From positions 248,001 to 312,000 of the forward strand of contig NZ_KB907458.1 in NCBI RefSeq assembly GCF_000382045.1: DNA of 64,000 nucleotides. The letters run 5' to 3'. Under the pieces are notes generated by a model, which saw only the letters and a list, made by a program, of their open reading frames with translations, was not told where the DNA came from and did no database searches. This document shows positions 24,147-33,201 of the stretch, piece by piece. Each line of letters starts with the position of its first letter. Position 1 is the stretch's first letter. The stretch comes from Variovorax atrisoli 110B. Its GTDB lineage: Bacteria > Pseudomonadota > Gammaproteobacteria > Burkholderiales > Burkholderiaceae_C. The position numbers and the translations under genes are program-made.

Positions 24147-25043
24147 ATGAAGAAGCAGATCGTCCTCGTCACCGGTGCCGGCAGCGGGATCGGAAAGCTC
24201 ACAGCACTGTCGCTCGCCGAGGCGGGCCACGTCGTCTACGCATCGATGCGCGACATCGCCGGACGCAACAACGCCCGCGCCGCCGAACTGCGCGCGCTGG
24301 CCGCGCAGAAGAAGCTGCAGCTGCACCCGCTCGAACTCGACGTGCTCTCGCAGGAGTCGGCCGATGCCGCCGCAGCGACCATCGTGCGCGAGCAGGGCCA
24401 TCTCGACGTGGTGATGCACAACGCCGGCCATCTCGTGGTCGGGCCCACGGAGGCCTTCACGCCGCAAGAGATCGCGAAGGTGTTCGACACCAACGTGCTC
24501 GGTGCGCAGCGCGTGAACCGTGCGGTGCTGCCGTACCTGCGGGCGCAGGAATCGGGCCTGATGCTGTGGATCAGCAGCACGACCACCAAGGGAGGCTTTC
24601 CGCCGTTCATGGGGCCGTACGGCGCGGCGAAGGCTGCGATGGATTCGCTGGCCGTCACGCTGGCCTACGAGATCGCGCGCTTCGGCATCGAGACTTCCAT
24701 CGTCGTGCCGGGCGCCTTCACCAAGGGCACCGACCACTTCCCGAGCGCGGGCAGGCCAGCCGATGCCGCCATCGCCGCAGCCTATGCCCGCTACGACGGA
24801 CTCATGGACCAGATCGGCGCGCGCCTCTCGGCGCTGATGCCCGACGGCGCCGACCCGCAAGCCGTGGCCGACGAGATCGTGCGCATCGTGGGCATGCCCG
24901 TCGGCACGCGGCCGATGCGGTCGGTGGTCGACTTCGTCGGCGACGGTGCGGCGGAGGTCTTCGAGGTGTCGGAGCGCGTGCGCATCGAGTTCGCCAAGCG
25001 CATCGGCATGGCCGACCTGCTGGAGGCCAAGGTGCGCCGCTGA
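24147..25043 (+). CDS. Short-chain dehydrogenase/reductase
   Basis: 298-aa SDR with cofactor motif TGAGSGIG near the N-terminus, HNAGH in place of NNAG, active-site Ser in WISSTTTKGG and YGAAKAA (Tyr-x3-Lys). The C-terminal extension is longer than in the preceding SDR. A strong ribosome site, GAAGGAGAAA, sits before the ATG at 24147, which fixes the start. 43 bp after the first SDR and probably co-transcribed with it. Confidence 0.92.
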   Translation: MKKQIVLVTGAGSGIGKLTALSLAEAGHVVYASMRDIAGRNNARAAELRALAAQKKLQLHPLELDVLSQESADAAAATIVREQGHLDVVMHNAGHLVVGPTEAFTPQEIAKVFDTNVLGAQRVNRAVLPYLRAQESGLMLWISSTTTKGGFPPFMGPYGAAKAAMDSLAVTLAYEIARFGIETSIVVPGAFTKGTDHFPSAGRPADAAIAAAYARYDGLMDQIGARLSALMPDGADPQAVADEIVRIVGMPVGTRPMRSVVDFVGDGAAEVFEVSERVRIEFAKRIGMADLLEAKVRR

Positions 25044-25089
25044 ACAAGGCGTCACGAAGAGCAGGGCGGTCTTCCTGTCCAATAGCGGC

Positions 25090-25317
25090 ATGGAAAACCC
25101 GTCCCACGACCTCATTGCCGAACGCGTGACCGAACTCGAGATCAAGTCGAGCTACGCCGAAGACCTGCTCGACCAGCTCAACATGACGATCTACCGCCAA
25201 CAGCAGCAGATCGACCGGCTGATCCTGCAGGTCACTCAACTGAAGGAGCAGATGCAGAGCTCAGGCCAGGACGGCGCCGCGCGCAACCCGCGCGACGAAC
25301 TCCCACCGCACTATTGA
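25090..25317 (+). CDS. slyX: SlyX-family coiled-coil protein
   Basis: 75-aa protein with a central coiled coil (ERVTELEIKSSYAEDLLDQL, then NMTIYRQQQQIDRLILQVTQL) and a C-terminus ending in PPHY, the SlyX hallmark. The function of SlyX is unknown. The ATG at 25090 gives the family-length protein. It lies 46 bp after the second SDR. A family A repeat begins 3 bp after its stop codon. Confidence 0.9.
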   Translation: MENPSHDLIAERVTELEIKSSYAEDLLDQLNMTIYRQQQQIDRLILQVTQLKEQMQSSGQDGAARNPRDELPPHY

Positions 25318-25320
25318 TAC

Positions 25321-25411
25321 TCCCCCAGGCTTCGCGCACTTCGTGTCGCTGCGCCAACCCCCTCGCCGGGGGCAACACCGATGGCCCGGCAAAGCCGGTT
25401 CCGTGGTGTTC
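25321..25411 (+). repeat. Intergenic repeat family A, copy 2 (after slyX)
   Basis: Core CCCCCAGGCTTCGCGCACTT, then CGTGTCGCTG, a CCCCC-TCGCC-GGGGG hairpin and a CCGGC-AAA-GCCGG hairpin. It starts right behind the slyX stop codon and lies between slyX and the hemolysin-III gene, which converge. With its two stem-loops it could act as a terminator. Confidence 0.85.
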
Positions 25412-25424
25412 CTGGAATCAGCGG

Positions 25425-26120
25425 TCAGCCATGCGCATGCCAGAGCACGGCGAAGAAGTGGCAGGTGCTGCCGGCAAGCACGAACAGGTGCCACACCGAA
25501 TGGGCGAAGCGCACCTTGTTGTCGAACAGGAACACCACCGCACCGGCCGTGTAGAAGAGCCCGCCGGCCACCAGCCAGCCCAGGCCTGCGGCCGACATGC
25601 GCTCGTACAGCGGCACGGCGGCCATCAGCGCCATCCAGCCCATCGCCACGTACAGGCCGGTGGACCACAGCGGATGCTTCAGCCGGTTGAACAGCTTGGC
25701 GCCCACGCCCAGCGCCGCGGCCGCGCAGATCGCGCCGAACAGCGTCCAGCCCAGCGGGCCGCGCAGCACGCCGAACAGGAAGGGCATGTAGCTGCCCGCG
25801 ATGAAGAGGTAGATGGCCGCGTGGTCCAGCCGGTTGAACCAGGCCTTGGCGCGGCCGATCGGCAGCGCGTGGTAGAGCGTTGAGATCAGGTACAGCACGA
25901 TGGCCGTGCCCGCGAAGAGGCTGGCACCGACCACGGCCGCGGCCTGGCCCTTCTGTGCGGCGCTGTAGACCAGGATCGGCAGCGAGGCGATCGCGAGCGC
26001 AAGGCCCAGGCCATGGCTGAGGGCGTTGAAGAGCTCCTCCATCGCCGTCTGGTCGCGTGCGGTGAGGACGGCGGTCTTGCTGCGTTGCGGGGGCGGGGAA
26101 GAGGGTGGCGAAAAGGTCAT
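25425..26120 (-). CDS. Hemolysin III family (PAQR-like) membrane protein
   Basis: 231-aa integral membrane protein with about seven hydrophobic helices. It shows family motifs EELFNALSHGLGLALAI near the N-terminus, LYHALPIGRAKAWFNRLDHA and, near the C-terminus, HSVWHLFVLAGSTCHF, whose His residues are the conserved metal-site positions. Members of this family are related to progestin/adiponectin receptors, and true hemolysis is rarely shown. It is 51 bp downstream of regA on the same strand. Confidence 0.9.
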   Translation of the reverse strand: MTFSPPSSPPPQRSKTAVLTARDQTAMEELFNALSHGLGLALAIASLPILVYSAAQKGQAAAVVGASLFAGTAIVLYLISTLYHALPIGRAKAWFNRLDHAAIYLFIAGSYMPFLFGVLRGPLGWTLFGAICAAAALGVGAKLFNRLKHPLWSTGLYVAMGWMALMAAVPLYERMSAAGLGWLVAGGLFYTAGAVVFLFDNKVRFAHSVWHLFVLAGSTCHFFAVLWHAHG

Positions 26121-26171
26121 CGTCTGTCCGTGCGCAATGAGTGTGTGGGGGCGGGAGCCGAGAGTGCCTGC

Positions 26172-26723
26172 CTACTTGACCTGCTGCTTGCCCAGCTTGC
26201 GCGCCAGCGTGCGCCGGTGCATGCCGAGCCTGCGCGCGGTCTCCGAGATGTTGAAGCCGGTCTCGGCCAGCGTCTCGTGGATGCGCTCCCATTCGAGCGT
26301 CTTGATCGAGGTGGAGCGGTTGGTCAACTCCACCTCGGTGGTGCCGACGGCGCGGCCGAAGGCGGCCTCGATGTCGTCGGTGTTCGAGGGCTTGGCCAGG
26401 TAGTGGCAGGCGCCGAGCTTGATGGCTTCCACCGCGGTGGCGATGCTCGCGAAGCCCGTGAGCACCACGATCAGCATCTTCGGGTTGTGCCGGTGCAGCA
26501 TCTGCACGCAGGCCAGGCCCGAGGCCTCGCCGTTGAGCTTGAGGTCGACCACCGCGTAGCCGGGCGTGGCGGTGGCCAGCAGCGCCTCGACCTCGGCCAG
26601 GTTGCTCGCGTGCGCCACCGCATAGCCGCGGCGCTCGAACGAGCGGCCGAGCGCGCGCGCGAAGGCGCCGTCGTCCTCGACGATCAGCAGCTGGCGCTGC
26701 GCTTCAGCTCCGGTTTCGCTCAT
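26172..26723 (-). CDS. regA: Redox response regulator, RegA/PrrA/ActR type
   Basis: 183-aa response regulator: receiver domain with acidic pair Glu16-Asp17-Asp18 and phosphoacceptor Asp60 (YAVVDLKLNGEASGL), then a Fis-type HTH (ISETARRLGMHRRTLARKLG). The short Pro-free linker and HTH match RegA. It overlaps the regB stop by 20 nt. In other proteobacteria this pair controls respiratory and redox genes, which fits its position at the end of the cyo operon. Confidence 0.92.
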   Translation of the reverse strand: MSETGAEAQRQLLIVEDDGAFARALGRSFERRGYAVAHASNLAEVEALLATATPGYAVVDLKLNGEASGLACVQMLHRHNPKMLIVVLTGFASIATAVEAIKLGACHYLAKPSNTDDIEAAFGRAVGTTEVELTNRSTSIKTLEWERIHETLAETGFNISETARRLGMHRRTLARKLGKQQVK

Positions 26724-28170
26724 TGCCTTCCATTCCGATGGTCCTGCCGGCGGCCGCGAGGGCTTCCTCGTCGTCCGCGTCGTCGTCCACTTCCGTCTCT
26801 TCTTCCTCGAGCACGATGGCCGCGAGCGGCAGCGTGATCTTCACGACGGCGCCGCCCTCGGGCCGGTTGGCCGCCGCGACGCGGCCGCCCACGGTGCGCG
26901 CCACGTTCACCACCAGGAACAGCCCCAGCCCGCCGCCAGCGCGGCCCTTGCTCGACTGGTAGGGCTTGCCGAACTCCTTGAGGATGGCCGGCAGGAAGCC
27001 GGGGCCTGCGTCGGTGACAGTGATCGTCAGCGCGTCGGCGTCGTGCGCCGCCTCGAGGCGCAGCCAGTGGGGCGACGCCTCCAGCGCATTGTCGAGCACG
27101 TTGCAGATCATCTGCTTGAGGGCCGAGTCGGAAACCATGGGCAGGTCGCGGCCGAAGCGGTTGTCGTACTCGAAATCCTCCACCGGGCGGGTGGTGCGCC
27201 ATTCCTCGACCAGGTCGTCGAGGAAGGTGCTGACGGTGGTTTCCTCCGAAGACTCGCCGCGCGCCTCGCCGGCCGACAGCAGGATGCCGCTCACGATGCT
27301 CTTGCAGCGCTGGATCTGCAGTTCCATCTCGGCCACTTCGGTCAGCAGCTCGGGGTCGGAACTGAAATGCGGCAGCCGGCGCCAGTCGCCGAGGATCACC
27401 GCGAGCGTGGCAAGCGGCGTGCCCAGCTCGTGCGCCGCGCCCGAGGCCAGCAGGCCCATGCGCACGATGTGCTCTTCCTCCGAGGCGCGCTGCCGCAGGT
27501 CGGCCAGACGCGCGTCGCGCGCGCGCAGGTTGCGGCTGATGCGGGTGATGAAGATGACCAGCAGCGCCGCATTGAGCGCGAAGCACACCAGCATGCCCTG
27601 GATGTACGGGCTCCACAGGCCCCGGTCATGGTCCAGTGGCAGCGCGAGCGGGCGCGAGAACAGCGCCAGCCCGGCGAAGCAGATGCTGGTGATGACCACC
27701 ATGGTCCAGGTCGACCATGCCTTCAGCAGCACCGCGCCGAGCGTCACCTGCAGCAGGAAGAGGAACACGAAGGGGTTGGTCGCGCCGCCGCTCAGGTAGA
27801 GCTGCGCAGTGAGCGTGGCCACGTCCACCAGCAGCGCGACGAACAGCTCGCCGTTGGTCACGCGCCGATGGCTGCGCGAGCGCAGCAGGCTCACCATGTT
27901 GAAGAGGGCGAGGCAGGCCAGCACCTGCAGCATGTGGTCCAGCGGCAGCCGGATCTCGAAGCCGTAGTGCACCACCAGGATGGTGGCGACCTGCCCGACC
28001 ACGGCGAACCAGCGCAGCTGGATCAGCTGCTGCATGTTCTGGTGGCCGATGGCGTTGTCGAGGCTCGCGACGCCGGCGCGGGGCGGGTGCAGTTCGCCCG
28101 CGACCGCGGCGGCTTCAGCCGTCGCGGCGGGCATCTTGGTCGGCGGGGCGGGCGTCGGCATGGGCCGCAT
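26704..28170 (-). CDS. regB: Redox sensor histidine kinase, RegB/PrrB type
   Basis: 488-aa membrane sensor kinase. About six TM helices (residues 50-210) include GGATNPF (128-134), the GGxxNPF motif implicated in ubiquinone sensing in RegB. The H-box is MGLLASGAAHELGTPLATLA with His247, and a conserved redox Cys follows at Cys289 (QIQRCKSI), 42 residues on (40 in RegB). The ATPase ends with GGGLGLFLV. An acidic tail (EEEETEVDDDADDEE) is unusual. It overlaps surf1 by 56 nt and regA by 20 nt, so translation is likely coupled. Confidence 0.93.
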   Translation of the reverse strand: MRPMPTPAPPTKMPAATAEAAAVAGELHPPRAGVASLDNAIGHQNMQQLIQLRWFAVVGQVATILVVHYGFEIRLPLDHMLQVLACLALFNMVSLLRSRSHRRVTNGELFVALLVDVATLTAQLYLSGGATNPFVFLFLLQVTLGAVLLKAWSTWTMVVITSICFAGLALFSRPLALPLDHDRGLWSPYIQGMLVCFALNAALLVIFITRISRNLRARDARLADLRQRASEEEHIVRMGLLASGAAHELGTPLATLAVILGDWRRLPHFSSDPELLTEVAEMELQIQRCKSIVSGILLSAGEARGESSEETTVSTFLDDLVEEWRTTRPVEDFEYDNRFGRDLPMVSDSALKQMICNVLDNALEASPHWLRLEAAHDADALTITVTDAGPGFLPAILKEFGKPYQSSKGRAGGGLGLFLVVNVARTVGGRVAAANRPEGGAVVKITLPLAAIVLEEEETEVDDDADDEEALAAAGRTIGMEGNERNRS

Positions 28171-28921
28171 TTTCGCTGCGCCGCACGAACCAGGCCGCGA
28201 TCAGCACCATCAGGGCCAGGCCATACCAGGTCAGGGCATAGACGAGGTGGCTGTTGGGAAATGAAATGACCGTCAGGCCGCCGGCGGGCCAGGCGGGGGT
28301 GTCGGCGGCCGGGGCGCCGGACTTTGCAGGCACGGCTTCCGCATCGACGAAGTACGGCGCCACGTCGGCCAGGCCGCGCGCGGCGGCGATGGCCTGCACG
28401 TCGCGCGAGAACCAGCGGTCGCCGGTCGGATCGTTCTTGCGCAGGAAGCCGCCCTTGGGCTCGGTCAGGCGCAGCAGGCCGTCCACGGTGGTCTCGCCCT
28501 TGGGCTCGGTCGCGGTACGCGCCGCGCGTTTCTGCGCCTCGGGAGGCACGAAGCCGCGGTTGACCAGCACGATGCTGCCGTCGGCGCTGCTGCGAAGCGG
28601 GGTCAGCACCCAGAAGCCGGCGCCGAGCTTGGTGCTGGCCTGCACCAGCGTCTCTTTGTCGTGAAGGAAGGTGCCGGCAAGGCGGACATGCCGGTATTCG
28701 TCGTTGGCCGCGTTGACCGTGGGCCATTCGGTCCGCCCGGGGGCCGCGCTGGCCGGGGCGTGCACGCGCTGTTCGACGCGTGCGATGAGATCCAGCTTCC
28801 AGGCCCTGCGCTCGACCTGCCAGGTGCCGAGCGCGACGAAGCCGGCGAAGGCGAGGGCGGCGCAGACCGCCAGCGCCACCCGTGCGGCGGTGGAGCGCTG
28901 GCGGACGGCCTGCTCCGCCAT
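28115..28921 (-). CDS. SURF1-family oxidase assembly protein
   Basis: 268-aa protein with one TM helix at each end (ALAVCAALAFAGFVALGTWQ and YALTWYGLALMVLIAAWFV) and a periplasmic middle, the Surf1 layout. LGTWQVERRAWK and LVNRGFVP are family motifs. It assists assembly of the heme centre of heme-copper oxidases. The ATG at 28921 overlaps the cyoD stop (ATGA). It overlaps the start of regB by 56 nt. Confidence 0.92.
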   Translation of the reverse strand: MAEQAVRQRSTAARVALAVCAALAFAGFVALGTWQVERRAWKLDLIARVEQRVHAPASAAPGRTEWPTVNAANDEYRHVRLAGTFLHDKETLVQASTKLGAGFWVLTPLRSSADGSIVLVNRGFVPPEAQKRAARTATEPKGETTVDGLLRLTEPKGGFLRKNDPTGDRWFSRDVQAIAAARGLADVAPYFVDAEAVPAKSGAPAADTPAWPAGGLTVISFPNSHLVYALTWYGLALMVLIAAWFVRRSENAAHADARPADQDARRDG

Positions 28922-29331
28922 CAGGGCATGTTCTTCATGTCGTGCACCGAGTGCGGCATCATGTTGGTGTTCATGTGGTACATGACCCACAGCGAACCGG
29001 CCAGCGTGATGACCACGAGCACGAGCGTGAAGATCAGCGCCAGCATGTTCCAGCCGCCTTCGGACTTCGCGTCCATGTGCAGGAAGTAAACCATGTGCAC
29101 CACGATCTGCACCACGGCGAAGGCCAGGATGACGAGGGCGGTGGTGCCGGGCTTGTCGAAGACCTTGCCCATCACGAGCCAGAACGGAATGGCGGTGAGG
29201 ATCACGGCCAGCACGAAGCCGGTCATGTAGCCCTTGAAGGTGCTGTGGCTCACCGGGCCGTCATCGTGACCGTGCCCGTGATCGTCGTGGCCATGTGCGC
29301 CGTGGCCGGCGGTTTCGGTGTGCGCGCTCAT
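28921..29331 (-). CDS. cyoD: Cytochrome o ubiquinol oxidase subunit IV
   Basis: 136-aa small subunit with three TM helices (YMTGFVLAVILTAIPFWLVM; ALVILAFAVVQIVVHMVYFLHM; MLALIFTLVLVVITLAGSLW). A histidine-rich N-terminus (HGAHGHDDHGHGHDD) is unusual and could bind metal. Start at 29331 overlaps the cyoC stop (ATGA). Confidence 0.93.
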   Translation of the reverse strand: MSAHTETAGHGAHGHDDHGHGHDDGPVSHSTFKGYMTGFVLAVILTAIPFWLVMGKVFDKPGTTALVILAFAVVQIVVHMVYFLHMDAKSEGGWNMLALIFTLVLVVITLAGSLWVMYHMNTNMMPHSVHDMKNMP

Positions 29332-29990
29332 TGCAGCGATCCCATCAGATACACGAAGGTGAAGACGCCGATCCAGACCACGTCCAGGAAGTGCCAGAAC
29401 ATCGACAGGCACATCAGGCGGCGGCGGTTGGCGGCGGTGAAGCCGTGCTTGGGCAGCTGGATCATCAGCACGATGAGCCAGATGATGCCGAAGGTCACGT
29501 GCAGGCCGTGGGTGCCCACCAGCGCGAAGAACGACGACAGGAAGGCGCTGCGCTGCGGGCCCGCGCCTTCGTGGATCAGGTGCGCGAATTCATATAGCTC
29601 CAGGCCGATGAAGCCCGCGCCCAGCAGGCCGGTGATGGCCAGCCAGAGCAGCACGCCGCCCATGCGGCGCTGCTGCATCTGCAGCATGGCGAAGCCATAG
29701 GTGATGGACGACAGCAGCAGCAGCGAGGTGTTGATCGCCACCAGCGGCAGGTCGAACAGGTCGGCGCCCGAGGGGCCGGCCGCATAGCTGCGGCCCAGCA
29801 CGCCGTACACCGCGAACAGGCAGGCGAAGATGAGGCAGTCGCTCATCAGGTAGAGCCAGAAGCCCAGCAGCGTGCCGTTCTCGGGGTGATGGTCTTCGTT
29901 GCGGACGTTGAACACCTCGAAGGTGGGCACGCTCGCGGCGTTGCCCACGGTGTTCGTGTGGCTGGAGTGGAGGGCGGTACTGTTAGACAT
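29328..29990 (-). CDS. cyoC: Cytochrome o ubiquinol oxidase subunit III
   Basis: 220-aa subunit with about five TM helices (LGFWLYLMSDCLIFACLFAV at the first, LVGTHGLHVTFGIIWLIVL further on), the length of CyoC. It overlaps the end of cyoB by 8 nt and cyoD by 4 nt. Confidence 0.95.
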   Translation of the reverse strand: MSNSTALHSSHTNTVGNAASVPTFEVFNVRNEDHHPENGTLLGFWLYLMSDCLIFACLFAVYGVLGRSYAAGPSGADLFDLPLVAINTSLLLLSSITYGFAMLQMQQRRMGGVLLWLAITGLLGAGFIGLELYEFAHLIHEGAGPQRSAFLSSFFALVGTHGLHVTFGIIWLIVLMIQLPKHGFTAANRRRLMCLSMFWHFLDVVWIGVFTFVYLMGSLQ

Positions 29991-31986
29991 TGGCAGCCAG
30001 CAGGCGCGTGCGCGCTTCTTCGGTACGGACGACTTCTTCCGCGGGGATGTAGTAGTCGCGCTTGTAGTTGAAGGTGTGGATGATCGTGGCGGCGAGCATG
30101 GCGACGAAGCCGATGCCGGCCAGCAGCCACATCTGCCAGATCAGCGCGAAGCCGCACACCGCGCTCAGGCCCGCGATGATGAAGCCGGCGGCCGTGTTCT
30201 TGGGCATGTGGATCGGGCTGAAGCCTTCCAGCGGACGCTGGTAGCCGCGGGCCTTCATGTCGGACCAGGCGTCGTTGTCGTGCACGCGCGGCGTGAACGC
30301 GAAGTTGTAGGCCGGCGGCGGCGACGAGGTCGCCCATTCCAGCGTGCGGCCGTTCCACGGGTCACCGGTGGTGTCGCGCAACTGGTCGCGGCGGATGAAG
30401 CTCACCACCAGCTGGATCAGGAACGAGGCGATGCCCAGGGCGATCAGCACGGCGCCGAAGGCGGCGATCTGGAACCAGATCTGCAGCGACATGTCCTGGA
30501 AGTGGTTCATGCGGCGGGTGACGCCCATCAGGCCCAGGATGTACAGCGGCATGAAGGCGAACCAGAAGCCGACGATCCAGAACCAGAACGAGCACTTGCC
30601 CCAGAACGGGTCGAGCTTGTAGCCGAAGGCCTTCGGGAACCAGTAGGTGATGCCCGCCAGCATGCCGAACAGCACGCCGCCGATGATCACGTTGTGGAAG
30701 TGTGCGATCAGGAACAGGCTGTTGTGCAGCACGAAGTCGGCCGGGGGAACGGCCAGCAGCACGCCGGTCATGCCGCCGATCACGAAGGTGATCATGAAGC
30801 CGATGGTCCACATCATGGGCAGCTCGAAGCGGATGCGGCCGCGGTACATGGTGAACAGCCAGTTGAAGATCTTCGCGCCCGTCGGGATCGAGATGATCAT
30901 CGTCGTGATGCCGAAGAACGAGTTCACGCTGGCGCCGGAGCCCATGGTGAAGAAGTGGTGCAGCCAGACGAGGTACGACAGGATGGTGATCACGACCGTG
31001 GCGTACACCATCGAGGCGTAGCCGAAGAGGCGCTTGCCCGAGAAGGTGGAGACCACTTCCGAGAAGATGCCGAAGGCCGGCAGGATCAGGATGTACACCT
31101 CGGGGTGGCCCCAGATCCAGATCAGGTTCACGTACATCATGGCGTTGCCGCCGAGGTCGTTCGTGAAGAAGTTGGTGCCTGCGTAGCGGTCGAGAGACAG
31201 CAGGGCCAGCACGGCGGTCAGCACCGGGAAGGCGGCGACGATCAGCACGTTGGTGCACAGGGCGGTCCAGGTGAAGACGGGCATCTTCATCATGGTCATG
31301 CCGGGCGCGCGCATCTTCACGATGGTGGCCAGCAGGTTCACGCCGGACAGCAATGTGCCCACCCCCGCTATCTGCAACGACCATATGTAGTAGTCGACCC
31401 CCACGTCGGGGCTGAAGAGGATGCCCGACAGCGGCGGATAGGCCAGCCAGCCCGTCTTGGCGAACTCGCCGACGAACAGCGACGCCATCACCAGGCCGGC
31501 GCCGAAGGTGGTCATCCAGAAGCTGAAGTTGTTCAGGAACGGGAAGGCCACGTCGCGCGCGCCAATCTGCAGCGGCACCACGAAGTTCATGAGGCCCGTG
31601 ACCAGCGGCATCGCCACGAAGAAGATCATGATCACGCCGTGGGCGGTGAAGATCTGGTCGTAGTGGTGCGGCGGCAGGAAGCCCGCGTTGTCGCCGAAGG
31701 CGATGGCCTGCTGGGCGCGCATCATGAGCGCGTCGGCGAAGCCGCGAAGCAGCATCACCAGGCCCAGGATGATGTACATGATGCCGATCTTCTTGTGGTC
31801 GATGCTGGTGATCCAGTCGCGCCACAGGGTGCCCCACAGCTTGAAGTAGGTCAGTGCGCCCAGGACGGCCAGGCCGCCCAGCACCACGCCGGCAAAGGTC
31901 ACGAGCAGGATCGGCTCGTGCAAGGGAATCGCCTCCCAGGAGAGGCGGCCGAAGACGAGCTTCGTCAGGTCTAGGTTCTGCAACAT
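29983..31986 (-). CDS. cyoB: Cytochrome o ubiquinol oxidase subunit I
   Basis: 667-aa catalytic subunit with heme b, heme o3 and CuB. Histidine ligand motifs are visible: HGVIMIFFVAMP, WGHPEVYILILPAFG (His plus Tyr cross-link), HHFFTMG and FLIAHFHNVIIGG. About 15 TM helices, as in CyoB. The chosen start MLQNLDLTK at 31986 removes a 29-residue upstream extension and lies 1 bp after the cyoA stop. Confidence 0.97.
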   Translation of the reverse strand: MLQNLDLTKLVFGRLSWEAIPLHEPILLVTFAGVVLGGLAVLGALTYFKLWGTLWRDWITSIDHKKIGIMYIILGLVMLLRGFADALMMRAQQAIAFGDNAGFLPPHHYDQIFTAHGVIMIFFVAMPLVTGLMNFVVPLQIGARDVAFPFLNNFSFWMTTFGAGLVMASLFVGEFAKTGWLAYPPLSGILFSPDVGVDYYIWSLQIAGVGTLLSGVNLLATIVKMRAPGMTMMKMPVFTWTALCTNVLIVAAFPVLTAVLALLSLDRYAGTNFFTNDLGGNAMMYVNLIWIWGHPEVYILILPAFGIFSEVVSTFSGKRLFGYASMVYATVVITILSYLVWLHHFFTMGSGASVNSFFGITTMIISIPTGAKIFNWLFTMYRGRIRFELPMMWTIGFMITFVIGGMTGVLLAVPPADFVLHNSLFLIAHFHNVIIGGVLFGMLAGITYWFPKAFGYKLDPFWGKCSFWFWIVGFWFAFMPLYILGLMGVTRRMNHFQDMSLQIWFQIAAFGAVLIALGIASFLIQLVVSFIRRDQLRDTTGDPWNGRTLEWATSSPPPAYNFAFTPRVHDNDAWSDMKARGYQRPLEGFSPIHMPKNTAAGFIIAGLSAVCGFALIWQMWLLAGIGFVAMLAATIIHTFNYKRDYYIPAEEVVRTEEARTRLLAANV

Positions 31987-31987
31987 C

Positions 31988-33013
31988 TTATTCTTCAGTG
32001 GTGCACATCGCGGTGACGTACTTGCGCTTGGGCGTATCGAGGGATTCGATGTCCCATGCCAGCTTGGTGGCAACGTTGAAGGCGCCGGGCTTGCCCATGC
32101 CGCCGCTGGCGTCGATGGCCATCATTTCCTTCATGCACATCTTGTTGCGGTCCACGCACTGGTTGAGGATCGCGTCGTACAGGTCGGATGCAACGGTGGG
32201 GTAGTGGCGCACGGGCTCGCGCTCGCTCGGCACTTCGAGCTTCTTGTAGATATCGCGGGAGAGTTCGCCGTCCTTGCCGGACTTGACCTTCTGCACCCAC
32301 TGGTCGAAGTCTTCGTTGCTCAGGCCGTGGAACTTGAAGCGCATGCCCGAGAAGCCCGCGCCGCTGTAGTTTGCGGAGAAGCCTTCGAACTCGCCCGGCT
32401 TGTTGATGACCGCGTGCAGCTTGGTCTCCATGCCCGGCATGGCGTAGATCTGGCCGGCCAGCGCGGGGATGAAGAAGGAGTTCATGACCGAGGAGGCCGT
32501 GATCTTGAAGCTGATCGGACGGTCCACCGGGGCGGCCAGTTCGTTCACCGTGGCGATGCCCTGCTCGGGGTAGATGAACAGCCACTTCCAGTCGAGGGCG
32601 ACCACTTCCACCGTCAGCGGCTTGGTCTCGGCCGGAATGGCGCGCTGGGCGTCGAGGCGGCGCAGCGGCTGGTAGGGGTCGAGCGTGTGGGTGCTGATCC
32701 AGGTGATGGCGCCCAGCGCGATGATGATGAGCAGCGGCGCCGCCCAGATCGCCAGCTCGAGCTGGGTGGAGTGGTCCCAGTCGGGGCTGTAGGTGGCCTC
32801 CTTGTTGGACTGGCGATAGCGCCAGGCAAAGAAGATGGTCAGGGCGATCACCGGAATGATGATGATCAGCATCAGCACGGTGGAGACGACGATCAGGCGT
32901 CCCTGCTGATGGGCGATGTCGCCGGAGGGGTTCATCAGCACCGTGTTGCAGCCCGCCAGGAGCATGGCGGAGAGCAGCAGGAGTGCTCGGCGAAGGTTCT
33001 TGAGGATGTGCAT
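31988..33013 (-). CDS. cyoA: Cytochrome o ubiquinol oxidase subunit II
   Basis: 341-aa lipoprotein subunit: signal ending in MLLAGC with Cys22, two TM helices and a cupredoxin domain. The site that would hold CuA in cytochrome c oxidase reads FSANYSGAGFSGMRF and has no cysteines, which marks a quinol oxidase. The ATG at 33013 gives the lipoprotein signal; the track of codons upstream to 33064 is not needed. First gene of cyoABCD-surf1-regBA. The upstream gap has an inverted repeat GGAC-N5-GTCC at 33096-33108 whose binding protein is unknown. Confidence 0.96.
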   Translation of the reverse strand: MHILKNLRRALLLLSAMLLAGCNTVLMNPSGDIAHQQGRLIVVSTVLMLIIIIPVIALTIFFAWRYRQSNKEATYSPDWDHSTQLELAIWAAPLLIIIALGAITWISTHTLDPYQPLRRLDAQRAIPAETKPLTVEVVALDWKWLFIYPEQGIATVNELAAPVDRPISFKITASSVMNSFFIPALAGQIYAMPGMETKLHAVINKPGEFEGFSANYSGAGFSGMRFKFHGLSNEDFDQWVQKVKSGKDGELSRDIYKKLEVPSEREPVRHYPTVASDLYDAILNQCVDRNKMCMKEMMAIDASGGMGKPGAFNVATKLAWDIESLDTPKRKYVTAMCTTEE

Positions 33014-33201
33014 GCCGGGGAAAAGAGATGCAGGGACGCAGGGGGCGACGCAAAAAGACCCCACAATCTACGCCTGAAGACGGGTTTCGCCTATTGGACG
33101 TTTTGTCCTATGGCGGTAAACGTGATTCGGTGCGACGCTCTGGGGTCTCCCATGGTCCTATGGTGTCTCGCCGCGGCGTTACATCTGAATTACAGCAAGC
33201 A

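Noticed and set aside
31988..33013. Cytochrome c oxidase subunit II
   Set aside because: No CuA cysteines are present; the protein is a lipoprotein of CyoA type next to CyoBCD.
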